DNA from: Kiritimatiellia bacterium
GTDB lineage: Bacteria > Verrucomicrobiota > Kiritimatiellia > B70-G9
Assembly (NCBI GenBank): GCA_029934055.1
Contig: JAOZMZ010000012.1
Coordinates: 1 to 37,402, forward strand
DNA: 37,402 nt
Reading direction: 5' to 3'
The position numbers were made by a program, and so were the translations under genes. The notes under the pieces were generated by a model that was given only the letters and a program-made list of their open reading frames with translations, made no database searches and was not told the DNA's origin. Shown piece after piece: positions 15,488-25,483 of the stretch (the stretch's first letter is position 1; each line of letters opens with the position of its first letter).

Positions 15488-15530
15488 CTGCGAGGCAGAC
15501 CAAAGGGGTCTTTTTTTGCCGAAAGACCCT
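15488..15530 (+). promoter_or_regulatory. PFOR leader with mutually exclusive hairpins (possible attenuator)
   Basis: Within the predicted leader, AGACC (15497-15501) can pair with GGTCT (15507-15511) just before a run of seven T (15511-15517), a short terminator-like hairpin. The same GGTCT bases lie inside GGGTCTTT (15506-15513), which pairs perfectly with AAAGACCC (15522-15529). An upstream CTGC/GCAG hairpin (15488-15491 with 15495-15498) competes for the first arm. The structures are read from sequence; regulation is inferred. Confidence 0.4.
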
Positions 15531-15550
15531 GCGAAGACGAGGTGTTCAAG

Positions 15551-19111
<3,561 letters not shown>

Positions 19112-19150
19112 CCGGCCGCGCAGCGCCGGAGAGATTTCTTTGCGCCCGAC

Positions 19151-19181
19151 TTGCAAAAAGCGGGTGGCTGTGTAGTATACA
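19151..19181 (+). promoter_or_regulatory. Promoter for the ferredoxin gene
   Basis: TTGCAA (19151-19156) is followed by the AT-rich stretch TAGTATACA. TAGTAT (19173-19178) is at 16-bp spacing and TATACA (19176-19181) at 19 bp. The exact -10 is ambiguous. A separate promoter allows more ferredoxin than PFOR to be made. Confidence 0.5.
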
Positions 19182-19253
19182 GTGCCTTCCGCCGGGCGGA
19201 GAGCATGGCGGGGACGGAAAGAGAACGGGAAGCGAGAGGTAAGGAGTACTGAT

Positions 19254-19442
19254 ATGAAGGTGAAGATCGATGCGGATTCCTGCACGGCATGCGGGCTGTG
19301 TTGCGACACCTGCCCGGACGTATTCGAGATGGAAGACGTGGCCGTCGTCAAGGTGGACGTAGTGCCTGAGGATTCCGAGGACTGCGTGCGCGAAGCGGCG
19401 CAGACCTGTCCGGTTGAATGTATAACCGTTATCGAGGAGTAA
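19254..19442 (+). CDS. Single-cluster [4Fe-4S] ferredoxin
   Basis: This 62-residue ferredoxin starts at ATG 19254 behind AAGGAG. Cys10, Cys13, Cys16 and Cys52 fit one [4Fe-4S] cluster (CTACGLC ... TCP). Cys20 and Cys44 fall where the structural disulfide lies in Thermotoga-type single-cluster ferredoxins, and Cys17 and Cys56 are extra. The protein is very acidic (many Asp and Glu), as expected for a soluble electron carrier that docks on PFOR and Rnf. It is monocistronic: its own promoter lies upstream and a strong intrinsic terminator follows 25 bp after the stop. An open frame extends upstream to 19182 but lacks a ribosome-binding site and adds a basic non-homologous leader. Confidence 0.93.
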   Translation: MKVKIDADSCTACGLCCDTCPDVFEMEDVAVVKVDVVPEDSEDCVREAAQTCPVECITVIEE

Positions 19443-19467
19443 GGCTTTTTGTGGTTTGGGGATTCAG

Positions 19468-19500
19468 GCCCCGTATCCGGGAGGGTACGGGGCTTTTTTT
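19468..19500 (+). terminator. Intrinsic terminator after ferredoxin
   Basis: GCCCCGTA (19468-19475) and TACGGGGC (19486-19493) form a perfect 8-bp stem around a 10-base loop and are followed by seven T (19494-19500). It cleanly ends the ferredoxin transcript. Confidence 0.9.
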
Positions 19501-19659
19501 CGGCCCGGGGATGGGGTTGGGCGCACGCGGAAGATGCGGAGCCTTGCAGGCGGAAGATTTTCGCCGGTGTGCAGGCTTGATTGCCGGCGGGGAGTCGGGT
19601 AGCCTGCCGGGAAACGGTGGAGACTCGGGAAGACGACTTCCGGAGAAGCAGGAGGCCGG

Positions 19660-20838
19660 ATGATGGCGGAGGAACTGGCATACGTACTGATCACACCCTA
19701 CACGATCGGCAAGTCGCGGACCGGCGGGGTGATCGGGAGAATTATCGGCCGGACGGGGCTCGATCTGGTGGCGGCGCGCATGTTCGGACCCAGCCGGAAA
19801 CTGGTGGAGGAATACGCCGAGCTGGTGCGTAACGACCAGGAAAGCGCAGCGGAAGAGCGCGATATCCTGGCGGACTACATTTTGCGGGCCCTGGCTCCGG
19901 ACGAGGCCAGCGGCCGTCCGCGGCGCGTGTTGATGCTGCTTTTTTGGGGCGAGGATGCAATTCGGAAGGTGCGGGAAGTGACCGGCAGTGCTCGTTACAG
20001 CATGGATTCGGCCAGGACCGTGCGCGAGATTTACGGGGACTTCATCACCGGCGGTGGGGGAGAGGTCTTGTATATCGAGCCCGCCGTACTGATCGGAAAC
20101 GGTCCCCAGTCGGTGGCCGCCGGGCTGCGGTTGTGGTCGCGTTACAGCACGCCGGACGGCGGCATAATCATGCAGGGGGTGGATGTGCCTGAAGATGAGG
20201 GGGTCGAGCGGACGTTGGTGATCATCAAGCCGGACAATTTCCGGGTGCCGAGCGTGAGGCCCGGAAGCATCATTGATACCTTTTCCGGGTCGGGCCTGCG
20301 GATCGTGGGCGCCAAGGTGCATCGTATGAGCGTGGCCGAGGCGGAGGAGTTCTACGGTCCGGTGCGCGGGGTCCTGCGCGAAAAATTGCGCGGTCGGGTG
20401 GCCGAGTTGGCCGGAAAGGCATTGCGAAGCGAACTGGGTTGTGAGATTCCGGCGGATTTGCAGGAGAAGATCGGCGAGATGCTTGCGCCGGTGTACGGCG
20501 ACCATCAATTCAACGAGATCGTACAGTTTATGACGGGATACTGGCCGCCGGACTGCGCTCCCGCGGAAAAACAGAAGCCGGGACGCGAACGCTGCCTGGC
20601 GCTGGTATATGCGGGGCCCGACGCAGTCAGGAAGATCCGGGAAATTTTGGGCCCGACCGATCCCCGCAAGGCGCAGCCCGGATCCGTCCGCCGGGAATTC
20701 GGGCGGGACGTGATGGTGAACGCCGCGCATGCCTCGGATTCGCCGGAGAACGCCGTCAGGGAGATGCGGATACTGCGGGTGGATGAGGACACGATCACTC
20801 CTTGGGTGGAAAAGATGGAACTTGTGGAGGGTTCTTAA
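19660..20838 (+). CDS. Two-domain nucleoside diphosphate kinase with degenerate first domain
   Basis: This 392-residue protein is made of two NDK-like halves. The second half keeps the NDK signature: TLVIIKPDNF near residue 187, a Gly-Pro-Thr-Asp turn (EILGPTDPRKA), the Arg-rich VRREFG and VNAAHASDSPENA with the phospho-acceptor His357. It also has an extra ~50-residue helical insert before FNEIVQFMTG. The first half aligns with the same fold (YVLITPYTIG for the IKPD strand, VLMLLFWGEDAIRKVREVTG for the later strand) but has lost the Lys-Pro-Asp and the catalytic His. It is therefore probably structural or regulatory. The expected reaction is gamma-phosphate transfer from ATP to other NDPs. 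The start is ATG 19660 (or 19663) behind GGAGAAGCAGGAGG. The next gene begins about 20 bp after the stop. Confidence 0.85.
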   Translation: MMAEELAYVLITPYTIGKSRTGGVIGRIIGRTGLDLVAARMFGPSRKLVEEYAELVRNDQESAAEERDILADYILRALAPDEASGRPRRVLMLLFWGEDAIRKVREVTGSARYSMDSARTVREIYGDFITGGGGEVLYIEPAVLIGNGPQSVAAGLRLWSRYSTPDGGIIMQGVDVPEDEGVERTLVIIKPDNFRVPSVRPGSIIDTFSGSGLRIVGAKVHRMSVAEAEEFYGPVRGVLREKLRGRVAELAGKALRSELGCEIPADLQEKIGEMLAPVYGDHQFNEIVQFMTGYWPPDCAPAEKQKPGRERCLALVYAGPDAVRKIREILGPTDPRKAQPGSVRREFGRDVMVNAAHASDSPENAVREMRILRVDEDTITPWVEKMELVEGS

Positions 20839-20858
20839 AGGTGAAAGGCGAAAGCGGT

Positions 20859-22043
20859 ATGGGGCGCGTGGAAAACGGGGGGCGGCGTTTGAATACCCGC
20901 ATGCGGGGAGTCAGTCCCTCGGCTACAATGACGATAACTTCGGAAGCCGCCCGCCTGCGGCGTAGGGGTGAGAATGTCGTCAACTTGGCGGCGGGTGAGC
21001 CGGATTTCGACACGCCGGACTATATCAAGGAGGCGGCCGTCAAGGCTCTCAGGGAGGGCCGGACGAAATACGGGCCGGCCGCCGGCCTGCTGGAACTGCG
21101 GGAGGCCGTGGCCGCCAAGTTGCAGCGGGAGAATTCCCTCGAATATTCGCCCGAACAGATCGTAGTCAGCAACGGTGCCAAGCAGGCGCTGTTCAATGTG
21201 ATCCAGGTATTGTGCGACAAGGGTGACAGGGTGCTGATTCCGGCGCCGTACTGGGTCAGTTATCCGGAGATGGTGCGCATGGCCGGGGCGGTTCCGGTGG
21301 GAGTGCCGGCGGACTACGAAAAGGGTTACCGGATCACCGTGGCGGATCTGGAAAGGTCGGCTGTCGAAGGGGCCAGAGTCTTGCTGCTCAATTCGCCCTG
21401 CAATCCGAGCGGAGTGGTATATACCCGCCGGGAGATAGAGGAGTTCGTCGCCTTTGCGTTGGAGCGTGGGATGGTGATCATATCGGACGAGGTCTACGAG
21501 CACATCCTTTTCGATGGGGTGGAGCACGTCAGTCCGGGGTCACTTTCGCGGGAAGCGCTGGATGCGACGATAACCATCAACGGGTTCAGCAAGACATACG
21601 CGATGACGGGGTGGCGCTTGGGTTACGCGGCGATGCCGCGCTGGCTGGCGCGGAATGTCGCGGCCATGCAGAGCCACAGCAGTTCCGGTCCGAATACCTT
21701 TGCGCAGTACGGCGCGCTGGCGGCGCTGAAGGGTTCCGGCTCGGAGATTCAGGATATGGTGCGGGCCTACCGTGAGCGGCGGGACCATATGTTAAAGAAT
21801 CTGGGGGGCCTGACGAACATGCAGTTGTTGAAGCCGCAGGGCACGTTCTACATGCTGGGAGACATTTCCGCGATGGGGATAGATTCTTTCGCGTTTGCCG
21901 AACGCTTGCTGGCGGTGGAGCGGGTGGCGGTGATCCCGGGCAAGCCTTTCGGCGTGCCGGGGCACGTCAGGCTGTCGTATGCATGCAGCCTGGAAGACCT
22001 TGAGGAAGGGACGCGGCGCCTGGTACACTTTTTGAGGCACTGA
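20859..22043 (+). CDS. Class I pyridoxal-phosphate aminotransferase (aspartate aminotransferase type)
   Basis: This fold-type I PLP enzyme most resembles subgroup Ib aspartate/prephenate aminotransferases. Motifs: VSPSATMTITSEA opening helix, LAAGEPDFDTPDYI, TKYGPAAGLLELREA, SNGAKQALFN, NSPCNPSGVVY (cofactor-ring Asn), ISDEVYEH (PLP-pyridine Asp) and INGFSKTYAMTGWRLGY with the Schiff-base Lys245. Near the C-terminus, RLSYACS has the carboxylate-binding Arg. The likely start is ATG 20859 (394 residues); GTG 20841, closer to the upstream GGAGGG, is possible. It probably shares a transcript with the NDK gene. Substrate preference (aspartate/oxaloacetate versus arogenate or aromatic) cannot be fixed from the sequence. 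Confidence 0.9.
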   Translation: MGRVENGGRRLNTRMRGVSPSATMTITSEAARLRRRGENVVNLAAGEPDFDTPDYIKEAAVKALREGRTKYGPAAGLLELREAVAAKLQRENSLEYSPEQIVVSNGAKQALFNVIQVLCDKGDRVLIPAPYWVSYPEMVRMAGAVPVGVPADYEKGYRITVADLERSAVEGARVLLLNSPCNPSGVVYTRREIEEFVAFALERGMVIISDEVYEHILFDGVEHVSPGSLSREALDATITINGFSKTYAMTGWRLGYAAMPRWLARNVAAMQSHSSSGPNTFAQYGALAALKGSGSEIQDMVRAYRERRDHMLKNLGGLTNMQLLKPQGTFYMLGDISAMGIDSFAFAERLLAVERVAVIPGKPFGVPGHVRLSYACSLEDLEEGTRRLVHFLRH

Positions 22044-22112
22044 GTGAAGACGGGGAACGATTTCCGCGTATTGGGGGTTGCAGTTTGCCGGGGGATGGGT
22101 TATTTATGCGCC

Positions 22113-22188
22113 GGACGCTTAGCTCAGTTGGCAGAGCAGCGGACTCTTAATCCGCGGGTCCAGGGTTCGAGCCCCTGAGCGTCCACCA
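22113..22188 (+). tRNA. tRNA-Lys(CTT)
   Basis: The 7-bp acceptor stem pairs GGACGCT with AGCGTCC, followed by A and an encoded CCA. The anticodon stem-loop is GCGGA-CTCTTAA-TCCGC, anticodon CTT. The D-arm AGCTCAGTTGGCAGAGC and T-loop GGTTCGAGCC are canonical. It lies 69 bp after the aminotransferase stop and is followed by an intrinsic terminator. Confidence 0.98.
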
Positions 22189-22191
22189 GTC

Positions 22192-22216
22192 GCGCCGCCT
22201 GACGGCGTCTTTTTTT
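22192..22216 (+). terminator. Intrinsic terminator after tRNA-Lys
   Basis: CGCCG (22193-22197) pairs with CGGCG (22203-22207), with an added G-T pair outside, around the loop CCTGA. The stem is followed by TCTTTTTTT ending at 22216. The stem starts five bases after the tRNA CCA end. Confidence 0.82.
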
Positions 22217-22375
22217 GTGAGGAAGTATTCCCCGCCGACGCTTGGGATGCGGGCTGTCATCAGGCGCGACGTTGTGCCGCATCTCGGCGCTGACTGTTGG
22301 TGCTGAATTTCACCTTTTTCGGCCGGCTGGCTGTCCCGTGGGGGGCTGTATTCCGGATTGGATCAGCGGGGCAGC

Positions 22376-22404
22376 TTGAAGGCGCGGACTTTTTCCTTCA
22401 TAGT
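22376..22404 (+). promoter_or_regulatory. Promoter for tRNA-Leu
   Basis: TTGAAG (22376-22381) and CATAGT (22399-22404) are separated by 17 bp, and the -10 ends 17 bp before the tRNA 5' end. The same -10 hexamer, spacer length and similar distance occur at the tRNA-Gly gene, which supports both. The preceding ~155 bp after the tRNA-Lys terminator hold nothing else recognisable. Confidence 0.6.
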
Positions 22405-22421
22405 TCCGTTGCATCATGGCA

Positions 22422-22510
22422 GGGCGAGTGGTGAAACTGGCAGACACGCAGGACTTAGGATCCTGTTCCCCTTTGCGGGATTGCGGGTTCGAATCCCGCC
22501 TCGCCCACCA
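22422..22510 (+). tRNA. tRNA-Leu(TAG)
   Basis: This class II tRNA of 89 nt has acceptor stem GGGCGAG/CTCGCCC, discriminator A and encoded CCA. The anticodon stem-loop is CAGGA-CTTAGGA-TCCTG, anticodon TAG, followed by a long variable arm and T-loop GGTTCGAATCC. It reads CTN-type leucine codons. Confidence 0.98.
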
Positions 22511-22612
22511 CCGCGATGCTGCTTGAGATCACCGTGCTGCGGCGAAGGGGCGGTATTGCGTCTGCACGGAAAAGGATTGTCGTCGCCGGTGCTTGCCGTG
22601 GCGGATAAAAAA

Positions 22613-22687
22613 TGGAGCGAGCGATGGGATTCGAACCCACGACATCCACCTTGGCAAGGTGGAGCTCTACCACTGAGCTACGCTCGC
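22613..22687 (-). tRNA. tRNA-Gly(GCC)
   Basis: On the minus strand, acceptor stem GCGAGCG pairs with CGCTCGC, followed by discriminator T and encoded CCA. The anticodon stem-loop CCACC-TTGCCAA-GGTGG gives anticodon GCC. The D-arm GCTCAGTGGTAGAGC and T-arm GGGTTCGAATCCC are canonical. A run of six T follows the CCA on the minus strand. Confidence 0.98.
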
Positions 22688-22705
22688 TCTTGCAGATCGG
22701 TTCTT

Positions 22706-22734
22706 ACTATGCATGATCAGTACACGGATTGCAA
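22706..22734 (-). promoter_or_regulatory. Promoter for tRNA-Gly
   Basis: On the minus strand, TTGCAA (22734-22729), a 17-bp spacer and CATAGT (22711-22706) lie 18 bp upstream of the tRNA 5' end. This matches the arrangement at tRNA-Leu. The element lies between the tRNA and the divergent helicase gene. Confidence 0.65.
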
Positions 22735-22764
22735 GTTTGGAGAATGAGATGAAGGAGGCGAGTG

Positions 22765-24771
22765 ATGATCGCTCCGGGCGGCGGTGAAAGCGGTGATGGG
22801 ATTTGCCGCCTGACGCGCGGATTTTTCGAGGGAGGTGGGTTGGAGCAGGCTTTTCTGTCGGAGGGTGGGGGGTACGAGATTCGTCCTGAACAGAGGGAGA
22901 TGGCCGCGGCGGTGGCATCGGCGCTGGATGCCAAGGAACATCTGGCGGTCGAAGCCGGAACGGGGGTCGGCAAGAGCTTCGCATATCTGGTTCCGATGAT
23001 CTTTGCGGCGCGGGAAGGTGGGCTTCCCGCGGTGGTTTCGACGTACACCATCAGCCTGCAGGAACAATTGATTCGGAAGGACATACCCTTCCTGAAAAGG
23101 GCGCTGGGAATAGATTTCCGCGCGGTACTGGCGAAAGGGCGCGGTAACTATCTATGTCGGCGCCGGCTGGCGCGGGCGTTGCGTGCCTCACGCGATATGT
23201 TCAACGCCGACGAAGAGAGGGATTTGGCGGGGATCGCGCGTTGGGCGTCCGAGGCGCAGGAGGGAAGCATGCAGGAGATGGGCAAGGTCCCTTCGCCGTC
23301 GGTCTGGAGCACGGTATGTGCGGAGGAGGGCAACTGTCTCGGTCAGAAATGTCCCGAATTCCGCGACTGCTTTTTCATGCGTGCCAGGCGGCGGATTTTC
23401 GAGGCTGATCTGGTGGTGGTCAACCATCATCTTTTTTTCGCCGAGTTGGCGTTGCGGGCCCAGGGGGTGAGTTTTTTACCGCGGTATGAGGCGGTGGTAC
23501 TGGATGAGGCCCACCAGATCGAGAATGTCGCCAGCGAGCACTTCGGCATACGCCTTTCGCGCTTTGCTTTCGAACACTGGTTGCGCCGCCTGTACGTACC
23601 GGAGTCCCGCAAGGGGATTTTGGCGCTGCTGCGGGCCGGTGAGCTGGCCAAGGAGGTCACCGACCTGTGGGACGAGGTGGCGGCGATGTTTCAGTGGATC
23701 GACACCTGGGCGGGGTTCGAGCAGGGGGGCACGCAGAGGGTGGTCGGCGAGCGCCTGGCGACCGGCGAAGGGGTATTGGGCGGGATGGCCCGGATCTGCA
23801 ACGGGTTGAAGCTCTTGGGTGAGGGGCGGGTGGATGAAGACATCGCCGTGGAGATTGAGGCCGTGCGCCGCCGCGGACTTGAGATGAGCACGGCCTTGGA
23901 TGCGTTTCTTGGACAGACTCTGGGGGACCATGTCTACTGGGTGGAGCGGGAAGGGGCGACGTGGAAACGACTGGTGCTGTACGCCGCGCCTGTTGAAGTG
24001 GCTCCATTGTTGCGGGAGACTTTGTTCGCTCAGGTGCCGACGGTGGTGATGACCAGTGCGACGTTGGCGGTAAGCGGGAGCATGGAATATTTCCTGCAGC
24101 GCACAGGGGCGGAGGGCAGCCGCACTTTGATGGTCGGCTCGCCCTTCGACTATGCGCGGCAGATGCGGATCCTGATTCCGAAGGGCATGCCTGACCCCAA
24201 TGATGATGAACGCTTTGAACCTGCCGTCGCGGAAGCCGTTCTTCATTTCGTGCGCAGATCCCGGGGGAGGGCATTCGTCTTGTTTACCAGTGCGCGGCTG
24301 ATGCGGCGGATAGCCGAGCGGGTGCGCGGGGAAGTCGAGGCGGCGGGTTTCCCTTTGTACGTGCAGGGCGAGGGCCTTTCCCGGGGGGCAATGGTGGAGC
24401 GTTTCCGGGAAGACGGCAATGCGGTTTTGTTCGGGCTGGACAGCTTTTGGATGGGAGTAGATGTGCGCGGGGAGGCTCTGGCCAACGTCATCATTACGCG
24501 TTTGCCGTTCGCGGTCCCGGATCAGCCCTTGGCCAAGGCGCGGATGGAAAGGATTCGCGAGCGGGGCGGTGATCCTTTTCGGGAGTATTCATTGCCGGAA
24601 GCCGTGTTGAAGTTCAGGCAGGGGGTGGGCAGGCTGATCCGTACGGGGGCGGATGAGGGGATCGTGGTGGTATTGGACGGGCGGATCCTGCGGAAGTGGT
24701 ATGGAAGAATTTTTCTCGCGTCGCTGCCGGAATGCCCGGTGGAGACCCTGGAAGGAGAATGGCGGCGCTGA
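22765..24771 (+). CDS. dinG: DinG-family (XPD-like) iron-sulfur ATP-dependent helicase
   Basis: This superfamily 2 helicase is expected to unwind DNA 5' to 3', acting in repair and on replication-blocking structures such as R-loops. The 668-residue chain has Walker A EAGTGVGKS (about 63-71), motif Ia VVSTYTISLQEQL and the Walker B box VLDEAHQIEN. The iron-sulfur domain Cys are NYLC (about 131) followed by the C-x5-C-x4-C-x5-C set in CAEEGNCLGQKCPEFRDC. C-terminal motifs include VFVLFTSARLMRRI-like text (RAFVLFTSARL), FGLDSFWMGVDVRGE, and FRQGVGRLIRT with the Arg finger. The start is ATG 22765, six bases behind GGAGG; GTG 22762 is too close. No exonuclease domain precedes it, unlike the Firmicutes type. 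Confidence 0.92.
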   Translation: MIAPGGGESGDGICRLTRGFFEGGGLEQAFLSEGGGYEIRPEQREMAAAVASALDAKEHLAVEAGTGVGKSFAYLVPMIFAAREGGLPAVVSTYTISLQEQLIRKDIPFLKRALGIDFRAVLAKGRGNYLCRRRLARALRASRDMFNADEERDLAGIARWASEAQEGSMQEMGKVPSPSVWSTVCAEEGNCLGQKCPEFRDCFFMRARRRIFEADLVVVNHHLFFAELALRAQGVSFLPRYEAVVLDEAHQIENVASEHFGIRLSRFAFEHWLRRLYVPESRKGILALLRAGELAKEVTDLWDEVAAMFQWIDTWAGFEQGGTQRVVGERLATGEGVLGGMARICNGLKLLGEGRVDEDIAVEIEAVRRRGLEMSTALDAFLGQTLGDHVYWVEREGATWKRLVLYAAPVEVAPLLRETLFAQVPTVVMTSATLAVSGSMEYFLQRTGAEGSRTLMVGSPFDYARQMRILIPKGMPDPNDDERFEPAVAEAVLHFVRRSRGRAFVLFTSARLMRRIAERVRGEVEAAGFPLYVQGEGLSRGAMVERFREDGNAVLFGLDSFWMGVDVRGEALANVIITRLPFAVPDQPLAKARMERIRERGGDPFREYSLPEAVLKFRQGVGRLIRTGADEGIVVVLDGRILRKWYGRIFLASLPECPVETLEGEWRR

Positions 24772-24784
24772 TTTCCCGAATAGG

Positions 24785-24813
24785 TTGACGGAGAGAGGAG
24801 CGCTTCCTATACT
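24785..24813 (+). promoter_or_regulatory. Strong sigma-70 promoter for the secretin/PilM cluster
   Basis: TTGACG (24785-24790), a 17-bp spacer and TATACT (24808-24813) match consensus at five of six positions each. They lie just after the helicase stop and 54 bp before the first gene of the cluster, giving a leader of about 48 nt. Confidence 0.75.
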
Positions 24814-24867
24814 GGGCGCAACATGTCAGCCCTGTTTTCGCAACAATATGGTATAGGGGGTCGTGAT

Positions 24868-25455
24868 ATGAGGCTAGTCATTGCAAGGCTGGGCGGGGTT
24901 GTCGTTGTGGTGATGCTGGCGGGGGTGTTATCGGCTTCGGCTCAGCGGCAGGATACCATGGCAAAACGCATCCTGCGGATAAGGAACGTGGCCGGGAGCA
25001 AGGTGCGCACGCCGGAGTACAAGCTGGTGGGGGGCACCGCCCAGGGCGTCAAGCGGATCTGGTTCGAGGTACTGGTTGACTACGAGACGACGCCGGAATG
25101 GATCGATGAACTGGATTTCACCTATTACGTTCTCATGCGCAGCCGCCGGGGTAAGAAACGCTATGTTCTTTTTCGGGGTGATGTCTCGTACGTGAATATC
25201 GCCCGCGGCCGGCACAGAAGTGTCGTATACGTACACCCGAGCACATTGGAACGCTATGGTGACGTCGATCGGGTAGCGGTATTGATCAAGAGTCAGGGAC
25301 GCCTGGTCGGGGTCGGCGGGCGGCCTGCACCGACGAAGCGTTGGTGGGAACAGCTCACGCCGGTGAAGGGATATATACTCACCAGAATGCAGACACCCTT
25401 TGCAATGATAAGGTTCGACGACTACGAGGCGATCAAGGCGAATACGCCACGTTGA
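24868..25455 (+). CDS. Exported protein at head of pilus-like cluster (positional Amuc_1102 counterpart)
   Basis: The biochemical function is unknown. The 195-residue protein starts at ATG 24868 and has a signal peptide (MRLVIARLGGVVVVVMLAG..., cleavage likely after SASA near residue 26). The mature part (KRILRIRNVAGSKVRTPEY, IWFEVLVDYET, LDFTYYVLMR, VAVLIKSQGRLVG) reads as a single beta-sandwich domain with no Cys or catalytic motif. A late WWEQLTPVKGYILTRMQTPF segment is aromatic-rich. It is the first gene after a strong promoter and precedes pilM by 28 bp. In Akkermansia the gene in this position is Amuc_1102, an extracytoplasmic protein of the same cluster. The assignment here rests on position, size and export signal rather than a computed alignment. 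Confidence 0.7.
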   Translation: MRLVIARLGGVVVVVMLAGVLSASAQRQDTMAKRILRIRNVAGSKVRTPEYKLVGGTAQGVKRIWFEVLVDYETTPEWIDELDFTYYVLMRSRRGKKRYVLFRGDVSYVNIARGRHRSVVYVHPSTLERYGDVDRVAVLIKSQGRLVGVGGRPAPTKRWWEQLTPVKGYILTRMQTPFAMIRFDDYEAIKANTPR

Positions 25456-25483
25456 CGGTCACCTCGGCGGAAAGAAACCGGAG

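Noticed and set aside
22084-22106. Promoter TTGCAG-17-TATTTA directly in front of tRNA-Lys
   Set aside because: The -10 matches poorly and ends only 6 bp before the mature tRNA, which leaves no 5' leader, unlike the other two tRNA genes.
22113-22687. tRNA cluster as an integration site for a mobile element
   Set aside because: No integrase, no direct repeat of a tRNA 3' end and no foreign-looking genes lie beside it.
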